DNA of 64,000 nucleotides from Puffinus mauretanicus (Eukaryota > Chordata > Aves > Procellariiformes > Procellariidae): assembly GCA_023333565.1 (NCBI GenBank), contig JAJKFH010000115.1:2976001-3040000 (forward strand), written 5' to 3'. Below, piece by piece: positions 48,103 through 61,200 of the stretch. The stretch's first letter is position 1; every line of letters begins with the position of its first letter. The notes below the pieces were generated by a model, which ran no database searches, was not told where the DNA came from, and saw only the letters and a list, made by a program, of their open reading frames with translations. A program made the position numbers and the translations under genes.

Positions 48103-48646
48103 TGCCCAGGTGGTCAAGAAGGTCAATAGCATCCTTGCTTGTATCAGAAATAGTGTGGCCAGCAGCACTAGGGAAATGATTGTTCCCCTGTACTCGGCAC
48201 TGCTGGGGCCACACCTCGAATACTGTGTTCAGTTTTGGGCCCCTCACTACAAGAAAGACATTGAGGTGCTGGAGTGTGTCAAAAGAAGGGCAACGAAGCT
48301 GGTGAAGGGTTTGGAGCACAAGTCCTATGAGGAGCGGCTGAGGGAGCTGGGGTTCTTTAGCCTGGAGAAAAGGAGGCTGAGGGGGGACCTTATCGCGCTC
48401 TACAACTACCTGACAGAAGGTTGTAGCGAGGTGGGTGTTGGTCTCTTCTCCCAAGTAATAAGCAATAGGACAAGAGGAAACATCCTCAAGTTGCGCCAGG
48501 GGAGGTTTAGATTAGACATTAGGAGATATTTCTTCATGGAAAAGGTTGTTAAGCATTGGAACAAGCTGCCCAGGGAAGTGGTTGAGTCACCATCCCTGGA
48601 GGTATTTAAGAGAAATGTAGATGTGGTGCTGAGGGACATGGTTTAG
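48103..48646 (+). pseudogene. CR1 ORF2 C-terminal remnant, frame still open
   Basis: The frame stays open from inside the RT thumb ([18 protein letters not shown]) through [37 protein letters not shown] and GLFSQV to its stop after VVLRDMV at 48646. No lesion in about 180 codons suggests a fairly young insertion. Without endonuclease and RT palm it has no activity. The upstream ATG at 48071 lies outside CR1 and is fortuitous. Confidence 0.85.
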
Positions 48647-48732
48647 TAGTGGACTTGGCAGTGCTAGGTTAATGGTTGGACTTGATGATCTTAAGGGTCT
48701 TTTCCAACCTAAATGATTCTATGATACTGTGA
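48103..48732 (+). mobile_element. CR1 LINE, 3' part
   Basis: Sense orientation. It opens inside the RT C-terminal region (GCCCAGGTGGTCAAGAAGG) and ends with CCAACCTAAATGATTCTATGATACTGTGAT, the CR1 3' end. It is a 630-bp, 5'-truncated copy, closely matched in content to the 25665 and 56446 copies on the other strand. Confidence 0.93.
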
Positions 48733-51700
48733 TCTTTGTGTCTAAATTTTGGAAGAGCTGTTAGTAGCAGCTATCAATACCAAAAGAGTCACAGTCCCTA
48801 GGAGCATTTCAGAAGCAAAAAAATGGGTAAGAAGATAAAAATATTAGGATCTACATTTCTGATAATAGGAAGTCGAGCTAGTAGAGAAGTTACAATATCA
48901 GCTGATGGTTGCCTGAGAAAACTGCAGAAGACAGTATGATGAAGCAAGAGACACCAACTTAACTTAGAATATGTGCTAAATATGGTTGTAAATGATGTTG
49001 TACTTCAGAAATCACAGGCATGAGATGACAGTTAGTTCATTATCTAGGCCAATGCACGGGTTTGCAGTAGTGTAACCAACTTAATTTCGAGTATGTGTTA
49101 AATAATACACTATTATTGAACTAGCTGTTCATATCACCCCTGTGTTTTCCTAAGTACAACCTCCAAATCCAATTCCCTTAAACTCCCAACTACTTAAACT
49201 ATCTTGTATCCCATGTATTATTGCAAAGATTCCTACAGGAAGATGGTGTCAGCTCTTGCTCCTCATTGGCACCATCCAAACCCTAACATAATCCCTTTTA
49301 AACTATCTGAGTTTTCAGACAAGCACCAGGAAAGAATTTGAGGTTCTTTCCAGCTTTGTTTTAAAATACCAATTGCAGGAGCTGAGCTTGATATCTGGTG
49401 CAGAGAATTTCTCCATGCTATTTGGTTCGTAATGCCACCAGTCAGTATTGTTGAACAGAGGGGAGAAATACCAGTGTATCTCTCAGGCCAGATTCATTCC
49501 TCATTAGGCCACTTCCACAGATGGTAAAGCAGAACACCGGCTTTCCTATCCCCCTCATCTCCCATGAAATGCTATTTATGTCTTACTGGTGATGCTTGTA
49601 ATCACCTCTATTACCCAGCATGGTCTTTTAGCACAATGACCTTAACTATGGTTAATGATTTTTCCATATGCTTTCAAAAGACATGTTTACTTGGAAATCT
49701 GCAAATTGTACATTTTTGGTTTTTAATGTTAGAAGAAAGAACCTTGAATTAATACAACATGCTCATGCTTAGCCCTAGGGAGGAAATAAGAGTTGGCTTT
49801 ACAATCAGACATAGCTTTCAGAAATGTAAATTAACAACAGACTCCCAAAAGCTGTAAGTTACAGAGCATGAATGGTTATGAAGGAATCATTTTCCAGCTC
49901 CAGTGTTCCCCAAAAGCTAGCAGTTCTTTCCACCTGCTTTCCCTTCCACTTTGCCTATCGGGTCATTTTAATTTTAGAAGCATTTCTCTTTCAATTTAGA
50001 AGGACATTTAAGCAAGCCACTGACAGCCATTTACATCCTTAAGGTCTTTGTTGACTCAAGATCAACAAATAAGACAAGACTAGCAAGGAAAAAAGATCAC
50101 TTAAGAGAAAGCTTTCTATAACAACAGGAAAGGTAACACCCAGCTGTCCACCTCTAAAGTGCTATACATCTTGGAAGAAACTAATTCATACAGAAAACAG
50201 ATACAAACTTTTACTTTACTTCTGCTTTTAGAACCTCCAAAATTTCAGTTATCCCTCCCGCAAGGAAAAGGCTGTACAGTACCTTGTAAGACCCTCTCTT
50301 CTTTTTACTGTGATAAAGTATTGTCAGCTCATAAATAAAAAAAAACCACTCTAACTCAGATCTGATCTATCACAGTAGAAATCATAAATCTGCTGGAAAC
50401 TCAAAGTTAAGACCCTAAGAGACACTTCCAATTTCTCTATAAAGTAAAAATCCCTAGAGGATTTCACAGCTCCCTCTCACCCCAGTAAATAAAATAATAT
50501 AGAGCATAGATTGCTTTTCATTATTTGGGCTAATGAGTGGGAATAATCCAACAGAGCAAGAACAGTTAATACAAAGCATGTATAAAATAAATAAAATATT
50601 TTAGGCTTACTTTTGAAAACACAGAGTTACAAGACAAACAAAAGCCAAATACCATTGAATGTCAAATAGATACTGTTTCTCATTACACTATGCATGCTGT
50701 CCAGGCTACACACTCAGGACTCCTGATCCTTTAGGAAAGGGTAAGCAGCAATCAAAATTGTTTTCTTTAAAAAGAAAATTACAAATTAATTAGGTCAAGG
50801 AGAGAATGGGCTAGCAGTCCAAAGAACCTTCAAAATTGCTGTAATCACTTCCAACAACAGAAAAAAATAAGGATGAAACAAAAACAGAGCTGTGGCTCTT
50901 AATGTTCTTCTAAAAGAGCTAGTAAAGTTTGTCAGGATGGCTCTGAAGAAAAATAACAGCTATGTTTAGGAGAATAGAGAACAGCTTTTCTTATTATGGC
51001 ACCAGTAGAACAAATAAAGTACCCAGCTCAACTCTGAAACTGCTCCTTCAGGCTGTGCTTGGACCATGAGACAGTCAGCACTTTGAGATGGCCATGCCTC
51101 AGACTTTTTCTCTGGAGCAAGTTCCCCAAAGACTAAATGTCCTTAAAGTTAAAACACAACAACAACAAAACAAACATGTTTTATTAGAGTAGAAGGAATA
51201 CTTAGCCTTTTATGCAGAGACACTCAGAGTGACTAGATCAATCAGAATAAAACCAACCAACCAATCAAACAAATGTTATAAACTTGCAGCCAAGTTGGCC
51301 ATGATAGACCAGGAACAGGATGGGCTGCTGGCTCCTGGACCATCTTCAGGACCTTCCCTCTCTAACAAGCTCTCTTCCCTCCACAAAGCACCAGCTCACC
51401 TGCATGCTCTCCTAAAAGGAACATAAAATATAGCTGAGAGTATTGTGCATCACACGAGTCTTTACTACAGTAACATTACCCCTGTGTAACTACAAAATCT
51501 TGTGCATGGCTTAACTTTGCTGATATCAATAGCAACTTCTTGCTATGCATAAAAGAGTTAAGAATATACAGAAATGTTTGTAAGATCACTGCTAATAATA
51601 ATGACTGACGGCTGAATTATGAAGATGGGCTTAAGCACAAGAAGAAGGGATGTTCATAAGTGAATCACTCAAAGGAGAAAAGACTTCTCAGAAGTTTTGC

Positions 51701-51773
51701 TCCATGTATGATCTGATTATTATTGAAAGAAATGTTTTTTGTTCTAAAGCTTCTGTGAGTTAGACTGCTAAAA
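48733..51773. other. AT-rich unique DNA
   Basis: No gene or named repeat recognised in 3 kb. There are short A-rich runs at about 50336-50345 and 51155-51175. Confidence 0.5.
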
Positions 51774-51778
51774 AGTAC

Positions 51779-52373
51779 TGGTTTTGGCTGGACTAGAGAT
51801 AATTTTCTTCATAGTAGCTTATATGGTGCTGTGTTTTGAATTTGTGATGAAAACAGTGTTGAAACACACTGATGTTTTAGTTGTTGCTGAATAGTGCATA
51901 CACGGTGTTAAGACCTTTTTTATTTCTCACTCTGGCCTGCAGTTGGGTAGGTTGGGGGTGCACAAGAAGTTGGGAGGGGACACAGCCAGGACAGCTGACC
52001 CCAACTGACCAAAGAGATATTCCATACCATATGACATTGTGCTCAGCAATAAAAGCTGGCGGGGTAGTTTGATGGGGCTGCCATTGCTCAGGGACTGGTT
52101 GAGCATTGGTCGGCTGGTGATGAGCAATTGTTTTGGGGTTGGGGTTTTTTTGCATCACTTGTTTTTCTTGATTTTGGTGTTGGGTTTTCTTTTTTGTTTT
52201 GTTTTGGGTTTTTTTGATGGTGGTGGGTTTTTTTTTTACTTATTAAACTGTCTTTATCTCAACCTATGAGTTTTCTCACTTTTACCCTTCTGATTCTCTC
52301 TCCCATCTCACTGAGAGGGTGTGAGTGAGCAGTTGTGTGGTGCTTAGCTGCCTACCAGGGTTAAACCACAACA
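51779..52373 (+). repeat. Solo LTR, same family as 21133-21705, opposite orientation
   Basis: It begins TGGTTTTGGCTGGACTAG and ends GGTTAAACCACAACA. AGTAC flanks both sides (51774-51778 and 52374-52378), fitting a 5-bp target duplication. If the family really starts a few bases earlier (TGTACTGG type), this match would be chance. Shared words with the other copies: 'ccataccatatgacat', 'attaaactgtctttatctcaacc', 'gagttttctcacttttacccttctgattctctc'. The promoter equivalent reads AATAAAAGCTGG (about 52049-52060). A G/T-rich stretch (52140-52236) stands where the other copy has its R-region sequence. Confidence 0.88.
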
Positions 52374-52378
52374 AGTAC

Positions 52379-53379
52379 TCCTTGCAAATTTTTAAGTACT
52401 CAAGAAACACTAAAGAGTTTGTTTCACATGATATTTTCAAGTAGCTGAATGTAGTGTTTTAGTAATTAACTGGGTTTTAAGTGTTATTAGCTGATGCTTC
52501 AGTGTTATAGTGCCCTTCAGTATCATGGCAGATCATGTGTTTGTAAAACAAATATTTTAAATATTGATTTCAGAGCTACCAGAGATCCAACGGGTAGTGA
52601 TATTCTTTTTATATTCTAATAAAACAAGAATGTACGTCTTTCATTGCATTAGAGTCAGGCTTGCAACCACATGGAACCATATGTCTGCTCTTTTTACATT
52701 AGTGCTTTGACTAACTTCATATGACTTCCAAAACTAACATTTCACAGTCTCAAATTATGTTATTTTAGATGTATCTTCACAAATGTTTGTTCAAAGAATG
52801 GGGTTTCATTCCAAACTTGAGTGAATTTTTTACTTTGGAGTGCCATCAACCAGAGAAATTCAGACTCTAAGCATTTCCAGGATCCTTTTTGTCTTCTACT
52901 CTCTAATTACTCGTGTTCATAAAATCTTAATCACTTGAAAATTCTCATGACTAAATAATTTATCTTTCTCTGTAGTCTTATCCAACTGGAAGAGCAAGCC
53001 TATACATCTGTGTCTGGGCCTCTATGAATTATTTTCTGAAGATATTCAAACTCCCAGTAGTCCACAGGTTGCTTTCCGTACTATCCTTATTCCACCTGTT
53101 GTTTTCTTTTTTACCCTGTTGTCTCTGAACTGTATGTCCTTATCCCACGATGGCTGTTCCTGCAACTTTGTGCCCTGCACAAAATACTTCCCCAGGAAAT
53201 GGATGTTTTCCTGAAATCTGGAAGTTGATTAGCCAGTCTTCTTTTCATATGATTTTATGGGTGTCATGGCTGAGAACTAGATAATTTCACTGAAGGTCAT
53301 GCATGATGCTAAGTCTTGTGATTAAGGAATACATATTGGCATCTATAGGTAGGCATCACAGGTCACCGAGTCCTCATAA
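52379..53379. other. AT-rich unique DNA
   Basis: No gene or repeat seen. Confidence 0.5.
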
Positions 53380-54190
53380 GGATCATAGTATAATTTAGGT
53401 TGGAAGACAGTCTAGATGTTGTATAGTTGAACCCCTTGCATAAAGAGCACTAAATTCAAACTTAGATGTGGTTGCTCAGAGCCTTGTCCAGACGAGTTTT
53501 GAAAATCTCTAGGGATAAAGGTTCCACACACTCTCTGGGCCCCTCTTCCAATGCTCATTGTAAAAACTTCTTTCTTTGCGTCCAGTTGGAATTTCACCCT
53601 TTGTAACTTCTGGTCTTTTGACCTCTTTTCCTTTTGCTCTGTCAATCTGAGAAGAGTCTGGCTCCACCTCTATAGCCCTCCCTTTGGGTAGTGAAAAGCT
53701 ATAATGAGATATCCATAGCCTTCTGTTTTCCAGGCTAAACAAATACAGTTCCCATAGAAGTTTCTTGTATGTCATGTGTTCCAGCCCCCTGACCATATTG
53801 GTGGCACTCTGCTGAGCCCACTCCAGTTTTTCAACTTTTTTCTTCTGCTACACATGCAAAGCTAGAAACAATACTCTAAGTGTAGCTTCATGAGTGCTAA
53901 ATGAAGGGAAGAGATGACAGTCCTTGTCCATGTGACTATTTACTTGTTATTACAGCCCAATATGTGATTAAAGTTCACTGCTGCAAGGAAACATGTTCCA
54001 CTCATCCCCCAAAACTCTCAGATTCTCTTTTGCATAGCCGCTACTTACTGTCTGGGTCCTCAGACTTCACAGATATGTTCTGTCTGAGGTACAGGTCTTT
54101 GCATTTGTGTTTTTTGAAGTTCATGGGATCCATGTGGTCCAGTTCCTTCAGCTTGTTGAGGTCCTGACAAACAAATCTCTGAATCCATCT
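53380..54190 (-). mobile_element. Old CR1 LINE, 3' part
   Basis: The plus strand starts GGATCATAGTATAATTTAGGTTGGAAG and continues with 'tgctcagagccttgtccag', 'ctagggataaaggttccacacactctctgggcccctcttccaatg', 'tgagcccactccag' and 'ccagttccttcagcttgttgaggtcctgacaaa', the reversed 3' half of an old CR1 subfamily. Sense frames such as 53796-53509 retain short pieces (TYKKLLWELYLFSLENRR) of the ORF2 C-terminus but are broken. It is more diverged than the 25665, 48103, 56446 and 63456 copies. Confidence 0.82.
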
Positions 54191-54557
54191 GTGAATACTA
54201 CTTCAGAGCAGAATCTGAGGCAATCCACAGAAGTGCAGGTTTAGTTAAATATGATCATTATTCATGCTTAAAACATTTGTGGGTATGTCTCAGACATAGA
54301 CAATCTCCAATGTAGAAGTAAAAACTGGAAGACAGTCCTTTTCTGAATAGCTTCTAATCTATGTAGAGAGAGACATCATGGCAGCGTGGAGACAGACTGA
54401 TGGGCATGTAGAAAGAAATAATGAATTAACAATGGTTTGCATAACTGGTAGTTGTGAAAGTATAACAGGACCAAGCCATTGAAATTTCTTTGTAGACATT
54501 TTGTGCACCTGCTTTCAAACTCCCTTTTCCTCTTTGTGGAGGGGCTGTGTGGATAAA
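54191..54557. other. AT-rich unique DNA
   Basis: Nothing recognised. Confidence 0.5.
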
Positions 54558-55603
54558 TGTGCTAGATTTGGAGGTGCTTAAACACTATAAAAAGAGAAGG
54601 AATAAATTACCTGAGACAGATAGTCTTTCAAACTGTATTTGGTTTGCGTGGCAAGGTTTTGGTAGCAGGGGTGAGAAGCTGTTAGAAGCTTCCCCTGTGT
54701 CTGATACAGCCAATGCCAGCCAGCTCCAAGGTGGACCAACCACTGGCCAAGGCCGAGTGGTAGAGCCTCTGTGATAACATATTTAAGAAGGGGAAAAAAA
54801 ACCAAAACTGAGCAATTGCAGCCAGAAGAGAGGAGTGAGAATATGGGAGAGAAACAACTCTGCAGACACCAAGGTCAGTGAAGAAGGAGGGGGAGGAGGT
54901 GCTCCAGGGACCAGAGCAGAGATTCCCCTGCAGCCCATGGTGAAGAACGTGGTGAGGCAGGCTGTCTCTCTGCAGCCCATGGAGGTTGACGGTGGAGCAG
55001 ATACCCACCTGTGGCCTGTGGAGGACCCAACGCTGGAGTAGGGGGATGCACACGAATGAGGCTGTGGCCCTGCAGGGGACCCACACTGGAGCAGTCTGTT
55101 CCTGAAGGACTGCACCCCATGAAAAGAACCCACACTGGAGCAGCTCATGAAGAACTGTCTCCAGTGGGAGGGACCCCACACTGGAGCAAGGGAAGAGTGT
55201 AAGGAGTCCTTCCCCTGAGGAGGAAGGAGCAGCAAAGATAACGTGTGATGAACTGACGGCAACCCCCATTCCCCGTCCCCCTGTGCAGCGGGGTGGGGAA
55301 GAAGTAAAGAATTCAGGAATAAAATTAAGCCCGGGAAGAAGCGAGGAGTGGGAGGAAGGTGTTTTAAGATTTAGTTTTTATTTCTCATTACCCTAATCTG
55401 ATTTGATTGGTAATAAATTAAATTAATTTTCCCCAAGTTGAGTCTGTTTTGCCTGTGACAGTAATTGCTGAATGGTCTCTCCCTGTCCTTATCTCAACCC
55501 ATGAGCCTTTCAATATATTTTTTCTCCCCTGTCCAGATGAGAAGGGGAGTGACAGAGGAGCTTTGGTGGGCACCTGGCGTCCAGCCAGGGTGAACCCACC
55601 ACA
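54558..55603 (+). repeat. LTR-like element of a second avian ERV family
   Basis: The right end GGGTGAACCCACCACA at 55603, the GC-rich body with 'agaagtaaagaattcaggaataaaa' and the segment 'tccttatctcaacccatgagcctttcaatat' near the end are in the style of bird LTRs, distinct from the 21133 family though sharing the 'ttatctcaacccatgag' word. ATATTTAAGAAGG (about 54779-54791) and GAATAAAATTAAG (about 55317-55329) could be promoter and polyadenylation parts. The left edge is uncertain; TGTGCTAG at 54558 is a candidate. Long frames on the minus strand (such as 55269-54682) are explained by low stop density in the GC-rich repeat units and are not genes. Confidence 0.65.
55025..55190 (+). repeat. 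Short tandem units inside the LTR-like element
   Basis: Four copies of a core like ACCCACACTGGAGCAG start near 55025, 55079, 55127 and 55173, at steps of about 46-54 bases, with less similar spacer sequence that repeats 'ctgcagccc/ctgcaccccatg' words. Confidence 0.7.
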
Positions 55604-56445
55604 CAAATGAACTTTTAAAGGAAGAAAGATTGAATGAAATGCAGGGAATTTAGAAAGGTTTATACAGATTTGCCAGAGGAAAATATATGTCTTTGCAATA
55701 TTAAACAATTTTTTATTCTAGTGAAGTATTATGGGCTGGAGCTGGCTAGAGAATGACAATTTAATCTGTGACAAAATTTAAAGTGGCTAAATATGTCATT
55801 CTTCCACATCGAAATTGTGTCAGTACATTTTTGTTTTGGAGTGATCCAATTTTCTGGACCTTTTAATCATTCTCCTTATTTCTGAAAGTGACCAGAAAGC
55901 CCAGCTAGGTTTCAAAAACTTTCTTGGTGGGAACTTCATCAAAAGCACTGTTTCCATAAATTGTGTTTGCCCTTAATAAAACAGCAAATTTAAGCCCAAA
56001 AAACATTTCTTTTAAGAGGGTCAGATGCTATTACAAATTGTGTAAGCAAAAAAAAAAAAAAAACAAATCAAGGGGGATAATTATTCTCAGGAATACTTAA
56101 AAATTATTTTGAGTTGCTTCAGAGGATTCATTCATGCATTGTGCCATGGATATAAGGGTCCATACAGAAAAATCCTGCCCAAAAGTTAAGTGGAGAGTAA
56201 TTAGTCTGCAGTGACCTACTCTAGGGAAAGACTGTAACACATAGGTGCTGCTACCAGAGATGGGTAACACCGGAGAAGGGATTCATACAGCTAGTCAGAT
56301 GAGTTCCTAATAGCTAATGTTAATTTAGGGTTAATGTTGCCTATCTTGCGGTTTAGCTGCCTGTGACTCAAGGCCTAGCTTTAGTATGGCCCAACTGCAT
56401 AACCATGCCTAAGACTTCTGAGGCAACTGTTTTGTGATTAGACAA
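55604..56445. other. AT-rich unique DNA
   Basis: No gene. A-tract at about 56048-56064. Confidence 0.5.
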
Positions 56446-58205
56446 ATTCACAGAATCACAGAATCACAGAATCATTAAGGTTGGAAAAGACCTCGAAGAT
56501 CATCGAGTCCAACCATCAACCCAACACCACCACGCCCACTAAACCATGTCCCTAAGCGCCACATCTACACGTCTTTTAAATACTTCCAGGGATGGTGACT
56601 CAACCACTTCCCTGGGCAGCCTGTTCCAATGCTTGACCACTCTTACAGTACAGAAATTTTTCCTAATATCCAATCTAAACCTCCCTTGTTGCAACTTGAG
56701 GCCATTTCCTCTTGTCCTATCGCTAGTTACTTGGGAGAAGAGACCAACACCCACCTCACTACAACCTCCTTCCAGGTAGTTGTAGAGAGCGATAAGGTCT
56801 CCCCTGACCCTCCTCTTCTCCAGACTAAACAACTCCAGTTCCATCAGCTGCTCCTCATAAGACTTGTTCTCCAGACCCTTCACCAGCTTTGTTGCCCTTC
56901 TCTGGACATGCTCCAACACCTCACTGTCCTTCTTGTAGTGAGGGGCCCAAAACTGAACAGTATTTGAGGTGTGGCCTCACCAGTGCCAAGTACAGGGGCA
57001 CCATCACTTCCCTACTCCTGCTGGCCACACTATTTCTGATACAGGCCAGGATGCTGTTGACTTTCTTGGCCACCTGAGCACACTGCTGGCTCCTGTTCAG
57101 CCGGCTGTCAACCAGCATCCCCAGGCCCTTTTCCAACAGGCAGCTTTCCAGCCTCTCTTCTTCAAGCCTGTAGTGTTGTTGCGACCCAAGTGCAGGACCC
57201 GGCCCTTGGCCTTGTTGAAGCTCATACAATTGGCCTTGTCCTATAGATCCAGCCGGTCCAGGTCCCTCTGCAGAACCTTCCTACCCTCCAGCAGATCAAC
57301 ACTCCCGCCCAACTTGGTGTCATCTGCAAACTTACTGAGGGAGCACTCAATCCCCTCATCCAGATAATTGATAAAGATATTGAACAAGACCGGTCCCAAA
57401 ACTGAGCCCTGGGGAACACCGCTCATGATTGGACTCCAACTGGATTTAACTCCGTTCACCACAACTCTCTCGGCTCGGCCGTCCAGCCAGTTTTTTACCC
57501 AGCGAAGAGTGTACCTGTCTAAGCCGTGAGCCACCAGTTTCTCTAGGAGAATGCTGTGGGAGACAGTGTCAAAGGCTTTACTGAAGTCCAGGTAGACCAC
57601 ATCCACAGCCTTTCCCTCATCCATTAGGCAGGTCACCTGGCCATAGAAGGAGATCAGGCTGGTCAGGCAGGACCTGTCTTCCATGAACTCATGCTGGCTG
57701 GGCCTGATTCCCTGGTTGTCCTGCACATGGCTCGTGAGCGCCCTCAAGACGAACTGCTCCATAATCTTCCCCAGCACTGAGGTGAGGCTGACAGGCCTGT
57801 AGTTCCCTGGATCCTCCTTCCAGCCCTTTTTGTAGATGGACATCACATTGGCAAGCCTCCAGTCATCCGGGACCTCCCCTGTTAATCAGGACTGCTGATA
57901 AATGATGGAGAGTGGCTTGGCAAGCTCCTCCGCCAGCTCCCTTAGTACTTTTGGGTGGATCCCATCCGGCCCCATAGACTTGTGACGTCCCTGTGGTGTA
58001 GCGGGTCGTTAATTGCTTCCTCTTGGATTCTGGGGGGTTTATCCTGCTCTCCGTCCCTGTCTTCCTGCTCAGGGGGCTGAATACCCTGAGGATAACTGGT
58101 CTGACTATTAAAGGCTGAGGCAAAGAAGTCATTAAGTACCTCAGCCTTTTCCTCATCCTTGGTGGCAACGTTCTCCCCCATTCCCCCCCCGTCCCCCCAG
58201 CATTG
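56446..58205 (-). mobile_element. CR1 LINE, 1.76 kb, longest young copy
   Basis: The plus strand begins with four octamer units (ATTCACAG, AATCACAG, AATCACAG, AATCATTA), the reversed 3' terminal repeats of CR1, then CGAGTCCAACC and the full 3' half of ORF2. Similarity ends near 58205 after 'ttggtggcaacgttctccccc', so the copy is 5'-truncated between endonuclease and RT. Confidence 0.94.
56539..58205 (-). pseudogene. CR1 ORF2 reverse transcriptase, nearly whole RT domain, broken
   Basis: Reading leftwards, the region just before RT is present (KAEVLNDFFASAFNSQT, about 58150-58070). A frame break follows, then 57846-57241 holds the RT core: [51 protein letters not shown] and the intact catalytic FADD in [13 protein letters not shown] at 57241-57243 (probably a former Trp codon) and a frame change then separate the thumb (57229-56921), and another shift lies before the C-terminal part (56919-56539), which ends DVALRDMV. 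All RT motifs are present but the frame is split at least four times. Confidence 0.88.
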
Positions 58206-61200
58206 CCCCGCATGTGAGAAAGTACATTTGAGTAGCTCCATGCAATGTATGGTAGACAAAAGTAAGGCTGTTGAGTAAGGAATAGGTGTCAATACAAGGA
58301 TTCAAGAGAAAAAAAACACAATCTAAAACAAACTGGAATGGTACAAAATGCTACAGGAAAAAACAGTAGTATAAGACAACTCCACAACTCTGAAGCCCCA
58401 TTTCAGGGAGCAGCACATGCCAATCCTTTCCTATCAGATTAACTACTGCCTGCTAGCAAAGACATTGGATGTCTTATGGAGATAAGTATGTTAGTGCTTA
58501 GCCTAGTAGCTTGTTAATGCTAGCTATTGTTTGTGTGTGATATCTAATAAATGACAGCTTTATACTTTGAAGTTTTATATGGCAGTCTTCAGAGTCTTTC
58601 AGTACACGGCAAAAAGGGCCCCCCAAAAGTGACCCTGAGATAGACAGATGGTTACATCGGTTGCTACTGCTGATGTCCCTGTTGAGTACTGAGAATAAAT
58701 TTAAGTTGTTTTTTAAGAACTGCAGTAGCGTTCCTAGACACAAGTGGCAGTATAAATAAAGCTTGGTGACCTTGGGAGTAAATCTCTTCTGAGGTAATTC
58801 TGGACTCATTAGTAAGATATATGTATGTAGTGGGGAAACACTTTGAATCTTCTATGACAGGGAGGGAAAACTGACCCTCAGAGTTCTTACAGTCTGTTTA
58901 GGCAAGTCAGTCAAAGCTTGTAAGGTTAGCATAGAGTGTACTACAATGAAGAGATGCATGTAGCTCATTTACAAGTTACACACAGTATAAAAAGGATACA
59001 TGATTTCAGTAAATATATATGCAAACAGCGATGATAAGATAAAATACTTAACCTGCATGGACATGCTGGTATGGAGCGTGGTAGTGCATTACACTGTCAC
59101 TCCATTTGAACACTTGTTATACCCACTATTCAGAATTCAGCCATCAGCCAACAGCAAACCTGTTAATGATCTCCAGTATCTGTGGGGAAATGGATGCACA
59201 GTACTATGAAAATTTACTGAAAACTGGTCTGGAGCAACTTAGTTGTTGTAGGCAAGAAAGCGGAATCAGCATGAAAATCCATGGAACCATGCAGCAGAGA
59301 AAGAATAAGTTACATAACTCAATGTCAGGTTAGAAAAGACAAATAATGAGTGTTGTAAACAGGCCACACTTAAACACAATAATGGGCTGTACTGTTAAAC
59401 TGTCATAACCTAAGGGCCGCACCTAATTTTCATGTGCATTTAGATTTGTCTCAGGAAGGTAAGCTTTAATTGCTGCTAAGTTGCCCCAGGCTTGATTACC
59501 GCTTTTATTATAAAAGCAGAGAAGAGGAAGAGTGTCACAATGTATCTTTATTGATATCAAAGCAACTCCCAACAGAAGACCTCACTAGTATTACAAAATG
59601 GAATACAAATTATTTAAACACTTACGTGTAGTAAACATAACATAATGCACCTGTGCAGAACCTGGTTTGGACTCAAGAAGTGAAAAGGAGAAATTACTTT
59701 GGTGTCTAATGAAATCCGTGATATATTTCCATATATTCTTTTCCATATAATTACTGAGGCATGAACCATATACTTAGTATGTGCTCATACATCCTTTGAT
59801 AATAGTAAACCACTTTTAGGACCCATTTCTGTGTTACCTGTGTTGAACCACAGCCAGTGAACGTTCATTTGGTTTGTCATTTCAGTCATTGGGAAAGAGA
59901 ATTGGAACAGATGAAAAGAAGCAGCAACCAAGTGACCGACTGTGTGATGGGTCACAAAAAAGACATGCAATCCTCTAATGTTAGCTTGTAGAAAAGGTGT
60001 TCCAGTCCTGTACCTATAGGGCTTCTTACATCATTTAATAGTGCCTTAGAGTCAGTAGTATCCAGAGAGAACCGTTAAGGCCACTATAGACTTGTCAATC
60101 CCCTGATTGTCAGCTGTCATTGTCAACACAGCCTCCCATTCCAGTTCTCCCAATGTGAAGGAGAGGAAGTTGAATGGACGTGACTGAAATCCTTTGTTGC
60201 TCTCTCCCTGACTCTGGGAAAAGATATTCTATTAACCAATACTCAATAATTTTTGAGTTGAGAGTAAATATTGGAATTACATATATGAAGTTTGAACATG
60301 ACTTTGGGACCTAAGAGAGGGTAACTCATACTGTACGTGCAGCAGGAAAGTTCAAATGACAGACTTTGAAGTAACTATTTTTAATCTTATTATTAAAATA
60401 ATGTTTTCTAGGTAAAGAATATAAAGCCCAGATCCACATACTGCAGAATTACTAATAAATCCTTCTGAAACAATGCAGAAAGTTCTTTCTTCCAAGTGCC
60501 TTTTTATGATGCTGTTAATAGCTGTATTACAAATTAGTGCGGTTTCTTGCACTATAGACACACATTTATACTATGCTATTAAGATAGACTTTATTTTCAA
60601 GAAAATATGAGAAGGAATTGCAGGGTTCTAACAACTCTAAAGTCATGATAACTGAAAGCAGAGAGGAAAAAGATTAAGGCACAAAGTAACATATAAAGAT
60701 ATTCTTCAAGGTAGGGAAATCACATTTGAAAACTGAAAAGGATTACACTCTTTACTGCATAGAATACGAAGCTTTTTTTAAAAAAAGTGTTTTTGCAAGA
60801 CACTGAGAATACTGAAAAATTCTTTGCTTCTGAGATATGAGACTCCAGCAATCATTTTCAAGGGAAAAATAGGACAAAAGAAACAGAAAAGAGAAGTGAT
60901 GGGTTACCACACAAAGCAAAGTATTATACACATTAGATCTGTAAATGTAACTCCTTTTCAGACTGTTAGCATATAAATTAATTAAAAAATATGTTTATCT
61001 CTAGTATGCTAAGCTTGAACAAAATTTCTTGGTTTGCTAACAAAGTACGTGAAATAAAATACACCATGAAGAAGTTTTAAGATACCCAGCTACAAAAACT
61101 AATGAAAGCTATGTGCAGTGAGCAAGGACAGCACTGTATGAAGACAGTTTTGTTTCTTAGAAAAGACAAGGACACTAAAAATTTTAGTTCCCTTTTCTTT

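Noticed and set aside
54682..55269. 195-codon minus-strand frame as a gene
   Set aside because: It lies wholly within the LTR-like element and its internal repeat units. There is no domain, and overlapping frames on both strands are equally long.
54553..55609. AAATG as target duplication of the LTR-like element
   Set aside because: AAATG occurs at 54555-54559 and 55605-55609, but using it would end the element in CAC rather than CA, so the match is probably chance.
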